Source of the DNA: Corydoras sp. C115
Lineage: Eukaryota > Chordata > Actinopteri > Siluriformes > Callichthyidae
Assembly: GCA_019802505.1 (NCBI GenBank)
Contig: JAFMOC010000017.1
Location: 1,564,001 to 1,628,000 of the forward strand
Reading direction: 5' to 3'
Length of the DNA: 64,000 nucleotides
Program-made: the position numbers and the translations under genes
Notes under the pieces: model-generated
What the model was told of the DNA's origin: nothing
Databases searched by the model: none
The model's input: only the letters and a program-made list of their open reading frames with translations
Shown here: positions 12,416 to 29,095 of the stretch, in pieces
Layout: each line of letters begins with the position of its first letter
Position numbering within the stretch: position 1 is the first letter of the stretch

Positions 12416-13722
12416 CTTCCAGGTAATTTGTGTTTCTAGCTATAATAAAATGTCAGAGCCAGACACTTGATGATCGTGTTTACTGAAGTGTTGCAACCAG
12501 AATAATCCTTAAAAAGTGCCTCGATCAGCAATGTCTAACTGAAAAACAGACAGTTTTAATCAAATATAATCAGATTATATTTCGAACATGAATTGTAGCA
12601 GACAGTGTAGTCTGCATTTAGGCCTAGATTCCTACTGGAGAAACACAGCTTCTTTTATTTATTTTTTATTATTAGCCACATATGCGAAAAAGACCTTCAG
12701 TGTCTAGAATAAATTTGTAATATAATATAATGATGTTATAGATATAAATCTGGATGATGTGAAAAGCAGTCAAAAATATAGTTATCCTAAAGTTTAAGAT
12801 GCGTAACACTTGTATTGGAGTGACTGTTTCCCCATTAAATTGCTGGTAGAACCCAGACTTGTTGAATCCCAATGTGGCTGTGCATCTCTCTTAAGATTAG
12901 GTCAGACAGCTTACAATAAAATATACAGGCTCTTAGTTAATCATTGTCTTGCCCTGAGGCAAAAACATCGTTGCTCTTCAACAGCACATTTCCAGTTATT
13001 TCCTGGTTACACATCTCTTGCACATTAATGAATGCCCTCTCTTACTGACATCCACAATGTCATTACAGCAGCACTGAATATATTAGGAGGACCGCACTGC
13101 CCCCAAAAGACACTTTGTGTCTCGTCTCACAAACCTGACCTCGAGCTATGACTAAAGAGCTTGGTTCCGTTCATCAAGCCGTCTGTGTTATGGTGGAAAA
13201 AGCATTACAAAACGACTGAGACGGATTTTGAGAGATTTTCACTGCTTTCCATCACAGATAACGCTCCTCTGATCTGTAAATTTTTTTGCATAGGAACTTT
13301 TCTGACTTTTGCAGAAAAAAGGTATCAAACTCTTAAGGACTATAGATTGATATAGATTGATATTGATTGATATTGAGATTAAAAAAAAAAAAAATTAGAT
13401 AAACTATATTTAATAATTATAATTAACATTCTTTTTTTATACTACTAGACTGTGTGTGTGTGTGTGTGTGTTGCATTTTCTGTTCATAAACATAATTCTA
13501 GAGGCAGAGACAAACTATTCATCAATTTATCAATTCATTTCAATACAATCATTTAAACTATAATGAAAATATGCATTATAGAATTATAGAAAACAAATGT
13601 ATATAAGGAAACATCTTTTAATGAAAGATAATTTAACACTGGTGTACCTTTGTGCATAAAGTTTTCTGGGTAAACTAAATACTTTTTTATCATTGAAATA
13701 GTTTTTCTGTTGTCTTAAATAT

Positions 13723-13724
<2 letters not shown>
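12416..13724. other. Non-coding DNA
   Basis: Nothing coding is recognisable. It contains a tandem GATTGATAT-like motif near 13345-13378, an A14 run at about 13381-13394 and a short (TG)n at about 13451-13471. Open frames near 12810-13355 have no recognisable similarity. Confidence 0.55.

Positions 13725-13773
<49 letters not shown>
13725..13773. repeat. (AT)n microsatellite
   Basis: About 49 bp of uninterrupted AT dinucleotides. Confidence 0.95.
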
Positions 13774-13777
<4 letters not shown>

Positions 13778-14440
13778 ATATGTTTGTGTCCTGCTACCTT
13801 GGCTTTTGATGTGGATGGGTGCTGTGTCCCTGTTAATGGTCAAATGGATTTTCATCCCTGGGGTTTCTCTAATCTATCAGTTTTCAATGCCACTGCCCTG
13901 ACCTTGATAAATGCCCAGCGTGAAGCTCCCAGGTTGCACCTGGCCTTGTGTTGATAAAGGAGCAGTCGGGAAGTCCCAGACGCAGCAGGTGAAGACCTAG
14001 CAGAGACAGATGACGGTGAGTAAACGTGCGTAGTCTGGCAAACCAGGATACAGCCTTGATGTGTCCTGTTCATCTCGGGGCCCTTTACGTTAAAGGATAG
14101 GCCTCAGCTGACCCCCTCCCAGTCCCTCCAAAATTAGACCAGTAGGATTGATTACATGCCATTTTGAGTCCAGCTGAGAGCAGAAAGAGTACCTGGGCTT
14201 TTATTGAATCCTTCAAGCCCATCCCGGCATGTCTGTGGAAGTTCATCAAAGTCATTGGACGGGCCCGGCTGATTGCGATCTGCTTTGTGGTCTCGGCTTT
14301 CTGGCACTCCTGGCAGAGTGATATTACCGGAGTTACCTCTCATCAATTAACTTACCCACCAGCATCGGCTTTAATCCGCTGGACAGTGGAGCCTCTGAGG
14401 TGGATGAAGATGGCAGAGGCAGAATGAGTAAGGGGAGACT
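13774..14440. other. High-complexity block, candidate conserved non-coding element
   Basis: This ~650-bp stretch has balanced base composition and no repeats, unlike the AT-rich flanks. Open frames occur on both strands over the same bases (about 13852-14073 minus and 14164-14427 plus), without recognisable domains or matching splice sites. I read it as a possible enhancer cluster rather than coding sequence. Confidence 0.35.
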
Positions 14441-14757
14441 GGGGCTGCTTATGGATGAGGCATCATTCAAAGCTCTTTTACAACAAAATGATCTCAAAGG
14501 TGTTTACAGACTAGTAATCACTCCAGGCAGTGCCTGCCCCTGAAGATTCCCTAGGAAAGCATAAAGATGTCCACACACTCATAGCTGGCTGATTGCTGCT
14601 GGGGGGTTTATCTAACCTATGAGTAGCAGGGGAATAAGGTGTGGGTTAGAGAGGTAAAGAAAAGTTGATCTCTTGAGGCTTCTGCAGCTTAGGCAACAAT
14701 TTGAAGCCGTGATGCCTGTGGGAATGGCTATGGTGACATGAAACAATCACTTGTATA

Positions 14758-15236
14758 TACAGATCCAGTCAAAAGTTTGGACATGCCTCATTTTGGCTCC
14801 ATGTATTATCAGTTTCGGGCGGCATGGTGGCTTAGTGTTTAGCACATTCACCTCTCAGGGCTAGGGATTCCCAGTTCGAATCCCCACCTGGGTGGAGTTT
14901 CCATGTTCTCCCCGTGTCCGCGTGGGTTTCCTCTCCTCCGGGTTCTCTGATTTCCTCCCACAGTCTAAAAACTTGGATCAAGTCAATTGAGTTCTCCGAA
15001 TTGCCCCATATAGAGTGTGTATGTCTGTGTGAGTGTGTGCCCAGCGATAGATTGGCGCCCTGTCCTGGGTGCCAGTGCCCGAAACGTTCTCCCCTGGATG
15101 GGCATGGGGAACCCCCCCGCGACCCTAATATAGGATACAGCAGAAGATAATGGATGGATGGATGGGTATTATCAGTTTCACTTACTGTAAACAAAGAAAT
15201 CGCACAAATGTGTCCAAACTTTGAACTGGTACTGTA
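14758..15236. mobile_element. Tc1/mariner-like MITE interrupted by a SINE
   Basis: The left end reads TACAGATCCAGTCAAAAGTT followed by TGGACATG. The reverse complement of the right end reads TACAGTACCAGTTCAAAGTT followed by TGGACACA. These are imperfect ~28-bp terminal inverted repeats with TA next to them. Without the SINE and its duplication (363 bp) the element is ~116 bp, far too short for a transposase, so it is a non-autonomous element. Confidence 0.65.
14817..15165 (+). mobile_element. SINE copy D, full length, inside a MITE
   Basis: The plus-strand copy starts GGGCGGCATGGTGGCTTAGT (A box) with GTTCGAATCC as B box. It ends in GATAATGGATGGATGG, so its tail is (ATGG)n rather than (AATG)n. 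A perfect 14-bp target duplication, GTATTATCAGTTTC, lies at 14803-14816 and 15166-15179. The minus-strand 138-codon open frame here is SINE sequence. Confidence 0.9.
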
Positions 15237-19150
<3,914 letters not shown>

Positions 19151-19580
19151 ATACTATAATAATAAGATATGAATAAGATACTTTAAACATGGTCTATTTG
19201 TGTGTTGGTAAATACTGAATAATAATTAATTTATGCCGAATTAATGTGGGATACTTCCCCAAAAATCCCCAAAAAATTATTTGTATTATTATTTTTAAAT
19301 AAACTTCTGTTTTTGCAACACTGGAGTTCCATATCCAACATTTATGTATTGAAAATCATGAAAATGCCCTTTAATATCCATTACTATTTATTTTCTGTAT
19401 CTTTTCTCATTGGTTCTGACATTTATGCTGCATGTATGTATACTATCCTCAGATTCATATACGGTTACATCCTCTGTCTGTCGTGACTGTTGTTCTCTTC
19501 TGTCTAGACAGTTTGGTCATTATTGGAGAACTTGTTTGAGTAGGTAATAGGATGTCTACACAGTGAAAATTAAAAACGCA

Positions 19581-19592
19581 ATGAATATTCAT
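19581..19592. promoter_or_regulatory. POU-dimer-like palindrome
   Basis: ATGAATATTCAT is a perfect 12-bp palindrome that resembles the MORE-type sites bound by dimers of POU homeodomain factors. The same word recurs at 57662-57673, and a variant (ATGCATATTCAT) occurs at 46316-46327. Binding is inferred from the motif only. Confidence 0.3.
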
Positions 19593-22407
19593 GAAATGTT
19601 ATGCAGGAGCTGTGGCTATATAAGGACAGTAATTTACTCCAGACTAACGTGAAAATTGGTGAGTAATGGGATCAGAATAGGCCATATCTTCATTCTGCCA
19701 ATCAGAACTGATGGATGCTTTAAAAGATGTAGTGCAGATCAGATTATGATGTATAATTTAATCATAAGAATCATTAAAGAATCACAAAAATCGTTCTACA
19801 ATATAATTTTCCCTAGACTAATTAAAATTTAGATTTTTTTTAAAAATATCTTAATTTTTAATCAAATGTTTTTAATAATGTACATTAAATTTTAAGACTG
19901 TTTTTTATTTACATAAAATTTTAAGATTGTGATATTGGTTTAGCAAACCTTAAACATACACTTATTATTACTTATAATATTAGTAGAACTGTATAGTCAG
20001 TTGTTGACCCATAACTTATCCTTGCTTGCAAAGACTAGTTCTTTGGTTGATGCTTCTTCTATACAGTACTTATCAAAAACTAGAGTAAAAATGGCATTGA
20101 CCCAAATACTCAACTTTGTGGGGAACCAAACTTGTGCCTTTAAAAGAAACCAAAGCTTATATAAACTAAGAATAGTTTGTCAGATATTGTATAAACCTAA
20201 AAACCATGTGTATTTACCACTTCAAAACTTTTGCAGCATAGATATAGAATGAATGAAGCCAAATATGAACCTGGTGTAAGTAATGCAGGCCAAGAGGGAA
20301 AGTGAGACACTGTGCTTCAGGGAGTTTTACTGTGCGATAATTGTTAGAAGTAAAGAACAGTCATGTTCCTTATACACAAGGAATAATATTAAAAAGCCAG
20401 GAATTCTGACTTGTGTCTATCCTCTAATTAGTAGAGTTGTAGACTACAGCTTGTAGAGAGGCGGATATTACATCTTGCCAGCCTTAACAGGATTTAATAT
20501 CTTGAGGAGCATCTGCTACTTTCTATTTGCAGTTTTTCAGTTTGGCCTTCAAGCTTTTTTTTTTTTAGGTCTAAGCACATTGCTCTTCTCAAACCCCAAA
20601 CCCCTCACATACCACTGTTTAATTATATACAACAAAAAAATGGATTATCTTCTAATTACCAAGATGTAGAATCATTTCATCAATTCTGTGCTGAAGGAAA
20701 ACCTGTGATATGTAGCAAATCAGGTCTCCAGATTGCAAGTGTCGATTACAACCCACAAAATTATTTTGTTCAATACATGAATTAAATAAATGGCTTTCAG
20801 GTCCAGTGCTCATTTAAAATCCTCAAATTAGTTTACTGGCTCTGCAGTCAGCCAGATGTGAATTACAATCTATCTGAGAATTGTACTATTGGTAACTAAC
20901 ATCACTTTCAAAAGGACAGAACATCTAGCCTGTTAAAAAAGCAAGAAATGGGGTGTTTTGAGTGATGCATAGTGTTAATTAAACAATCTCAACGAAATGA
21001 TATGATGTGAACTACCGAAACATATAATTAAAAAATGTTTTTACCCCAAAATATAGTATAAAGTTTATTCACATATTAATAAATATGTGAGTAGACTGTT
21101 TGAAAAAGTTTGGGGAAGACATTATCGTTACAACATAGCTGTGACCCACTGCAAACGAAGGTTAATTAAGGCATGGTTGTGCAGGGATGTTTGTTGAGGA
21201 ACTTGACTGGTTTCCACGGAGCACTGATGGGTTTGAAGTCAGTGGGACTCAGACATACTGGAACACAAAAGGTTTTGTCCAAACTGTCCTCCCCGTTTCC
21301 TGTTTGAACCACTGAAATAATCCATTAAACATTTATATGAACCTTCACTGGGACTTAGTGGCCTGAGTCAACCATGGAAAAAACAATTGCATTATCTGTC
21401 CTCCACCTGTTGGCATAATGCAGTCAGGCAAATAACGTCCGTCTGACATTTCCCTAGAAACCTGAATCCATCCCTCATATTTTAGATAGAAAAGCATGCT
21501 TTTTTTTACTACCCAAGCACATTTGTACTGCTCCAGATTCCAGCGGCTGTGTGCTTTACACCACTTCGTTAAGCTCAGGGCACTGTGCTGATGGAAGGCA
21601 TGCATGCGGCTTGTAAACCATAGCCAGGGCTCTTGGCACAGAGTTTTTGTACTGATGTAAATGCCAAAGGAGGTTTAAAATGCTGTGGTTCTGGAGTCTG
21701 CAGTGTGTTGCAGTATATATCCAGGAATATATCCAGGAGGAATGAAAGTTCATAAAATGGCTTGTTTACACTGTTGCATCCTGGGACAGCGCTATACTCA
21801 AATTCATTGAGTGTTTTTAGAATGACCCGTTCATTCACAGGTGTTTGTAAAGGCAGAACATGTGGATCGGTGCTTGATTTCACACACCTGTGGCAATGGG
21901 ACTGAATGTAAATCCCAGTAAAATAGAGGCAGATGAGCTGCTGTAAAAGAGAAGCTGCTCCCTTTTGGTTTGATAAAATCTTAGTGGCAATTAAATCTAT
22001 GCAAAGTGGGAAAACTCCGGAGTCAGACAGCCTCCCAGCTGAGTTTTTTAAAAAGTTCTCTCACTGACTTGCACCTCGTCTTTTTGATACGTTTGAAGGT
22101 TAGTGCAGTTGGGAGTTCTTCTTTGATTTAAGTCACTATCTGCCTGTTTTCAAAGCTAGTAAAAAAAAAAAAAGCTCCCAAATTTAGAATGTGCCCTATT
22201 TTATTCCTTAATACTGATGTTGAAATCTTTGAACTGCGTGCTGCACTTAAGTCTTCTGTCTTTAAATTGGGTGGTCCTCATGAAATGATTCAGTAACGTT
22301 CGAAACTAGTTTCAGATATTTGAAAGCATTATGTAATTTCAGCATATTAATGGATAGAATGTGCTGGATTTTTAAGATATTAAAATTCAATCAAATTGAC
22401 AAAATGT

Positions 22408-22434
22408 AGTAGTAGTAATAACAACAACAACAAC

Positions 22435-22469
<35 letters not shown>
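22408..22469. repeat. AGT / AAC / AAT trinucleotide repeats
   Basis: Short AGT and AAC repeats run into about 14 AAT units. Confidence 0.9.
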
Positions 22470-22470
<1 letters not shown>

Positions 22471-24239
22471 CATAAATGAAAAGGTTTTTTAATACTGAAA
22501 TAAAGCAAATAATTCGATTGCAAAATAATATGCATGTAGACCCAGCCATGTACTGTGCAAAATTTAATTACAGTCTTTAAATTATTATTTAATTCTGGTT
22601 TTCTTTATATGTAAGAAGCTCAAATGATTCGCAGCAAGGAGCAGACGCAGCAGTAAACAGACAATATAGTTTTTTTGTTTCATTCATTTGATTTTCTCTT
22701 TATAGGAACATCCTTTATAGGAATCATATTTAATAATGCCGCTATGAAAAAGTGCTATAAAGATATATATTAAATATGCCATTTATGATTTAAATGTACA
22801 TTTAATCGTTTATGATATTTTTTTTTCTCTGTTTTATTTACTAATTTAGTAAATGGTAATTGTGCATGAAAATATGTAGCTTGTTCCCTGTAGAGAATTC
22901 TATTAACTCATTTCACCTAGAAAATGATTTCAACATTAAAAACTGAGATGCCCAAGACTTTACATTAAACAAAATGTTTACTGAATGAAGGTCAATGTTA
23001 TAAGGACTATGCAATTTTCCTCTAAAGTAATTTGAACTAGATTAGTTCAAATAGGTAGTACTGGACATCATTTGCATACAGGCCTGTGTTTGCTTTTGCC
23101 TCGTCACAGTCACCTGCTTAAAGTAATTAGAGTTTAGTTTATTCCTCTGATTCATATAGCCACCAACACAGATTCTAAAAGCTTCAGTTCACAGTTGCCG
23201 TCTTATAGAAACTCTGAAATGCAGCACAGACAGAGAAAAGCTGTAAACAGTCAGAAAGGTGCATTCTATAAAAAAAAAGTGTGTTTGAAATTGAACAACT
23301 AATGCTACTCCAGTACTTCTATATATTCATGGGTGTATTCATATTTGCCCAGAAAATTCATGACTATTCCGGAGACAGATGATACAAGATGGTTAACAAA
23401 GTGCTGTTCCATCTCAGATCCAGTTTAGTTTCACATTTCAGTTTTATTTACATTGTGCACAGCATACCAGAGAAGTGAGAATAGTTTTGACAGCCATACC
23501 TGTGCTGGTGATTTTACATGTATTTTTGTTTGGACTCAGAATTGTTTGACTATACATTGTCTTAATAATCCCTCATGGCATGTGTAATGGCATTCCATTT
23601 GTCAACTCTTGCCAGCAGGACAATAAGTCACCAAAAAACACGTTTACCTAACAGCAAGAAAAGCCTAAAACCTAAACATGTCCTTTTTTATATAATTCTG
23701 TCTCTTTCTAAGCAAAAATAATTTAGTCTTTAAACTTTGTTTTTAGCAGAGATTGATCTTCAACTCCACGCTGATATTTTCAGCAAGTTTCAATAAGTCT
23801 TTGTTTTTATGGCAGAAAATCCAATTTACAAAGAAATGCTATTTGCTCCTGGAGGCTTTAATTAGGACATTCATCCTTTACACAATATGCACTCACTGTA
23901 AGAAAGAAATGCCACCTGTTGAGGTCGCATTATATCTGCAAAGACAACAGATTTTTATGTTTATTACAGACACAGTTCAGTCTGTTAAAATAAATTGCTT
24001 GTTTAAATCTTTTTTTTTTTTTCCTGCTGCACTCGTTTCTTATAATTTAATAGTCTGTTAGATGTGATGAAGGAGCACAAGGTTGCGAGGATGGATTGAA
24101 ATGTTGTCATTTGCAGTAAACTGGTTTAACATGACTGACTGTTTTTGTTCATTATGATTACTTTAATTTCTAATACCGGTGTTTATTCTCATAGGAGGAA
24201 AGATTAATAACAATCTGAACAAGTTGCCAAGTTATTGTA

Positions 24240-24380
24240 AGCACACACACAGATAAAATCACTCACCCACTCACACATGCACATCTAGGGGCAATTTTGT
24301 ATTTTCAATTTACCTACTAGTATGTATTTAGACTGGTGCAGGACACCCACACAGACATGGGAGATACAAACAAGCTATAT
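24240..24380 (-). mobile_element. Degenerate SINE fragment
   Basis: The order CACTCACCCACTCACACATG, CTAGGGGCAATTTTGTATTT, then GACTGGTGCAGGACACCCAC and CAGACATGGGAGA parallels the middle of the CATTC-tailed SINE family on its minus strand. It also fits the related pan-teleost family. It is strongly decayed, with approximate borders. Confidence 0.5.
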
Positions 24381-25129
24381 ACAAGCCCAGGAGCTACAAT
24401 GTTAAACCTAAAATTTAAAAAACATCACGTTTTTAAGGTAAAATGAGCTGTTATGAAATGGCTTGTCTATTTGAGTTCATTAAATGTCTTGTATGTGAAC
24501 TTGCAGTGAGAGTAAATTTAGAAATAATATTCAAATAACAATTAAATGTTAATCATGCTCACAGTCTTTCTAACTGTTCTTTGTTAAAAATTGACCTTAC
24601 AATAAGACTAGTGATTTGGAAAAGCTACTTTATGCTGTGACTAATTTGCCCGTCTTAGAAAACTCACACCCCTGCCTCGGGGGTCATTATTTTCTTTTTC
24701 CAGGTTTTGTGTCAGAGTCCACATGCTTGTACAAGCAGGTCACTGTTTTAAGGCTTTCCTGGATTTGTATGTTTTATTTATTTATTTTTATAAATGCAGA
24801 AAAACTTTTGTCAGTTTTTTTGCTTCATTGCTGGCATGTTGACCTTTTTAACAACTTATTTTCTCCTTGTTAAAGTTAAATGTATGCCCAGGGTTTTTTT
24901 TTCTACAAGCAAAGTCTATACCAGGAAACTCTGCGGTCTGTGTTTCTGTGTATTTATAATGCCTGTGAGTGTACTGATGACCTCACACGTTCTCTATAGG
25001 GAACAGATCATTATGAAAAACTGTTTTTGTCGAGTTTAGCATTATTATAAAATATTAAATGTGCTATAACCTTTGTACAACATTTGCGTTCATCGACAAC
25101 ATTTATATGTAGTTTCTTTTGCAATGTAT

Positions 25130-25169
<40 letters not shown>

Positions 25170-27633
25170 GCAATATATTAGGGTTAAGGTAGTTTAGGAT
25201 TAGAGGTTTCTGATTATCTTGGTAATTTTTCAAAAATGAAAAAGAAATTTGTATCTCTCTTTAATTTACAGATTGATGACCAACACATACTTGAAAAGTG
25301 GCATGAGAATAATTAAACCATAGTTTAATATAAGCTTATTTTTTTATTGAATATATGATTTAATATCTAATAATTGATTAGTATTATAATTAACTTAAAA
25401 CAGAAATAATTTTAAATGGATAGCATTAAAAATAAAAACTCTAAAATTTGCCAAATGTGTTCAATTGCTTATCAAATTAAACAGATTAATTACAAATTAC
25501 ATAATTTTCTTGTACAGAAAAATAGAATCATAAAAAAAGGTTTAATTGCTTTATATAAAGCTTAAACAGACATGCTTGTGTCAATCATTATTCCAAAACT
25601 CCTTTCAACTTATATTTTTGTTATATTTTTATTTCTTTTCTGATCTGTAATTCTAATCTGTTCACGCCGTTTAGACACAGTTACAATTTTCTGAATTTAG
25701 GAAATAAATGTTTTTTTTCCCTAGTTTTCACCCTGGTTCTTTGTAATGCCCGCAGAGTGAGTGCACTCATTTTATTTGAACTTCTCACCAGTCTTAATCC
25801 GACAGAATGCTTTTAAGATTGTTAATGACCTTAAAACACATAGCACATTGATATTGTACTGGTTTAAAAAATTGGATGCTTACAGTTTGCATTACATTCC
25901 ATGTTTGCATCACAACATTAGTAAACAGACTGAGGACGCTGCAGAACTAATATTAAAAACAGACCTGAAAGCTGTAATGACTTATCTTGATGTTATATAG
26001 TTACATGCACACTAATTAAAAATAGCCGTTAACACTAATCCTGCGTGATAAACAGGGAGAGCTGTTTAAGTTTTAAAAGGCAATCCTTTTTGTTCATTTA
26101 GCTGGTAACCACTAATAAAGGGCCAGTAAAATTTGCTCACGGGCTGAATCCTTCCAGCCTTCCACTAATTGAATAACCCTGCTCTAAATACTGCCTTCTC
26201 TCCAGCAGCAACTTAATACTGATCAATTACATCATCATACCTCTTTTAACCTAGTCATTTAATTGAGTCATTTTCAAAAGAAGTATTTATTATACTACTA
26301 GTACAGTTATTTATTATTACAGACCATATGCTTCAACTGAGCAGACAAATCGGGCACCCTGTGTAAAATGAGACAAGAAAAGTCTCCTGGTAAGATTGAT
26401 AGATTTACCATCTGCAATGTTTTGATCATATATTATATAATGTTTATTACAGACGGCGAAACTATCAAACTGCATTTGACATCTTTACCTCTTTCTTTTA
26501 TATGATTTTTCCAATATATGATTCCTTTATTCAGGCTAATGAATAAATAAATATTCGTCTTGTTCCTCAGGACATTGCAAAGGTGCCTGGGTGCTGAAGC
26601 TGCAGGTTCATGCGGGTGTCAGTTTATGAGTCATATGCGGTAAGAGTGCTCGCTGGCATCTTGCATATATTCACCATATTTAAGGTGACGAGCACGCTTT
26701 GCCCACCCTGTGCCTTCACTTTCTGGACAGGTCTCCGTTAATTGCTGTCAGACCGAGTGATGGATCACATTGTTAGGGAGGTGCTAGCAGCACGCGGTTT
26801 CCAGCCATTGACGAGGAATTTAGTCGGAATTGCCTCATTGTAAACATTAGTAATTGGCACCAAATGAGGTGCCAAGTGCTGCATTACTGACAGCGCTGGG
26901 TCTGTTGCAGTATTCTTGCATATTATTGCCCTGTGGTTAAGCGTTATATTTCCTGATTGGCTCGGCATGGAGTTCCGTTCAGTATGCTCAGAGTGGCGCT
27001 GGGTCTCAGTGTGCTGCTGGGACTGTGATTGATACAAATCAGCTTTGATGTAAGGTCACCTCACCAAAGTCACATGCACGTTTCATTCTCAGCTGAAATA
27101 AAGTTGAGGAGAACTTTGCTTTTAGTTGATGGCTGAACGTTTGGTAGCTCTACCTACATCTGATTAATGATGTTAAGATTAATATAGAAGCAAGTATAAA
27201 GCAATTCCCAAAGGGATCTGGGTGGAGGCCAGGCGACTCTGAAAACTGACACATTGGCAAACTCTGCTGACAGTCTGATTTATGATAACCTAACTGTAAG
27301 TGGGGAATGACAGTGACAAGCTCAGTAAATCTCTGATAATTGCTGCAGATAAAAACAAAATGTAACAATAACAGCACTGCAGATGCCAGTTCACTGAATA
27401 CTTTTAAGAGTTTTGTAAAAGTTTTGTTGTATAATCAAAGGACTTCAGTCTACATTGTTAGATGCCATACACAAGAAGCACAAGACTACATATTATAGTG
27501 ACAGAATTAAGTGAGTCCTCCACGTTTAACCCATCCATGCATTGAAACACATACATATACACACACTTAGTGAAGTGAGAACATGTGCCTTGATTTCCCA
27601 GATAGAGTGAAGTCCTTTTCTATATGTAATTTG
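24381..27633. other. Non-coding DNA with a candidate conserved block
   Basis: No exon is recognisable. A (CA)n microsatellite lies at 25132-25164. About 26560-27060 stands out as 500 bp of balanced, non-repetitive sequence with homeobox-type words (TTAATTG, GTAATTGG, TGATTGATAC) and is the strongest candidate for a conserved enhancer upstream of tafa5. The minus-strand open frame inside it has no recognisable domain. Confidence 0.45.
25132..25164. repeat. (CA)n microsatellite
   Basis: Uninterrupted CA dinucleotides. Confidence 0.95.
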
Positions 27634-27655
27634 CATGTTCTCTCCTTGTCCACAT

Positions 27656-27658
<3 letters not shown>
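27634..27658 (+). mobile_element. Small SINE fragment
   Basis: TGCATGTTCTCTCCTTGTCC resembles the conserved core CATGTTCTCCCCGTGTCC of fish tRNA SINEs. It is cut off by the adjoining T tract. Confidence 0.35.

Positions 27659-27708
<50 letters not shown>
27659..27708. repeat. T50 homopolymer
   Basis: Fifty consecutive thymines. On the minus strand this is a long poly(A) following ~230 bp of unique sequence, which would fit the tail of a retroposed sequence. Long lysine-rich minus-strand frames here come from the homopolymer and are not genes. Confidence 0.9.
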
Positions 27709-28513
27709 CTTGGAAGCTCCACTTTTTCCAACTCATATTTAATAGAGGTTGATCTTGGGGTGGATGCATCCATTTTTCTAACATTTTTAAACTCAGACAC
27801 TGACGTTGGAAACGACATCCAGGCTCCCAATTTTTCCTTCTAATTCCTTTAAAGAGTGTATGATGTACCTGGTGAGGATCCTGATCACATGCAACGTCCC
27901 CGAACATGCTTTAATAAACCTTGCTTTGTGCACTTGGACATAATAATGCTGGATTTAAGGGGGAAAAAAACTGGTTTTCAGAAAGTTGCTCATGGATTCT
28001 GTGATTGAGAAGTGTCCTGAACACTTTTGGTCATATAGAGTATCTAAATACAATATCCGGGTCTTAAAACAGATGATGTGCGCACAGTATGATCAGAGAG
28101 GAGGTCAAAACTGCATGAACTATTAAAGATCGAATGTGAATCCGGAGTAATCGTATGTATTTCTGACTGAGACATTTATTTACAAACGGCACTGTAATTA
28201 TGTGCTAATATGTATAATTACCTGGGACTGATGCTTGTGATTTGTTTTCTGTATCCATCTGTTGTTATCATTGCATCTAATAACTTCATAGAAATGAATA
28301 ATTTAAATATGGCCATATTTAGCATTACAGCCTGAAGTTTCAGGCAAAATAAATAAAATAAAGAAAGAAAGAAAAGGGAGCAACAATAACAAGCATTTGT
28401 ATTTTTTGGCCACATGCTAAAGTCTATTATTTTGCGTACTGTAATTATATCTCAATTCAATTGTAAACAGTCAAAATTATAATTCTGTTATAATTTCTGA
28501 CATTGAACATAAA
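27709..28513. other. Non-coding DNA next to the T50 tract
   Basis: No recognised gene. The first ~230 bp could be the body of a minus-strand retroposed sequence ending in the poly(A) tract. I do not recognise the source. Confidence 0.4.
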
Positions 28514-28692
28514 GAACAGTAGCTCAGTGGTTATGATGTTTGGCTGCCATGTTGGAAGATTCCACCAGAAGGTTGCCAATGCAGGCCCTTGAGTTGGGCT
28601 CTTTACCCTTATTGCCTAGTGGTGCTGTATCAAGCCATCCTTAACCATAAAACTGGGATACTTCAGTTGCTTTGGATAAAAGCATTTGCAAG
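28514..28692 (+). mobile_element. Diverged tRNA-derived SINE, second family
   Basis: The head CAGTAGCTCAGTGGTTATG, the middle GGCCCTTGAGTTGGGCTCTT and the tail GCTTTGGATAAAAGCATTTG appear in the same order as in the intact copy at 9311-9515. The B box is decayed. No target duplication was found. Confidence 0.7.
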
Positions 28693-28735
28693 GTTGAAAG
28701 TGGGTATTGTAGTGGTATGCATGTCCACCCTTAGA

Positions 28736-28825
28736 CCTGGGGATCAAGGTTTGAATCCCGAACAGGGTAGAGTGTCCAAGTTCTCGCTGTGTCCTCATGG
28801 GTTTTCTCCGGGTCTTGTATTTCCA
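28736..28825 (+). mobile_element. Degenerate SINE head fragment
   Basis: GGTTTGAATCCCGAACAGGG, then GTGTCCAAGTTCTCGCTGTG and GGGTTTTCTCCGGGTC, follow the head of the AATG-tailed SINE family or its pan-teleost relative, with many substitutions. Confidence 0.55.
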
Positions 28826-28880
28826 ACATTGTGAAGCAATGCACACTGTAGCCTACTTTGATGTCTCTACATGGCTGTCC

Positions 28881-29095
28881 TACACTTGTTGCTGCCTGGC
28901 CGCTCAAGGAGGACAAGTCCCCCACTGAGTCTTGGTCCTCCCAAGGTTTCTTCCTTAAATAACAACATAACCGGGAGTTTTTTCTTGCCACTGTCGCTTC
29001 GTCTTGCTCTTTGGGGGTTTAAAGGCTTTTCATTCTGTCAAGCTGCTTTGTGACAATGTTGTAAAAAGTGCTCTATAAATACATAACTTCGTTTG
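28881..29095 (+). mobile_element. Retrotransposon 3' tail common in fish
   Basis: The sequence includes CCCAAGGTTTCTTCCTTAAA, GGGAGTTTTTTCTTGCCACT and CAAGCTGCTTTGTGACAATG followed by AAAAAGTGCTCTATAAATAC. I recognise this series as a dispersed fish repeat with a LINE-like 3' end. The exact family cannot be named without a repeat library. Confidence 0.55.

Noticed and set aside
27567..27907. Minus-strand frames with long poly-lysine
   Set aside because: The lysine run is the T50 homopolymer. The rest lacks any recognisable domain.
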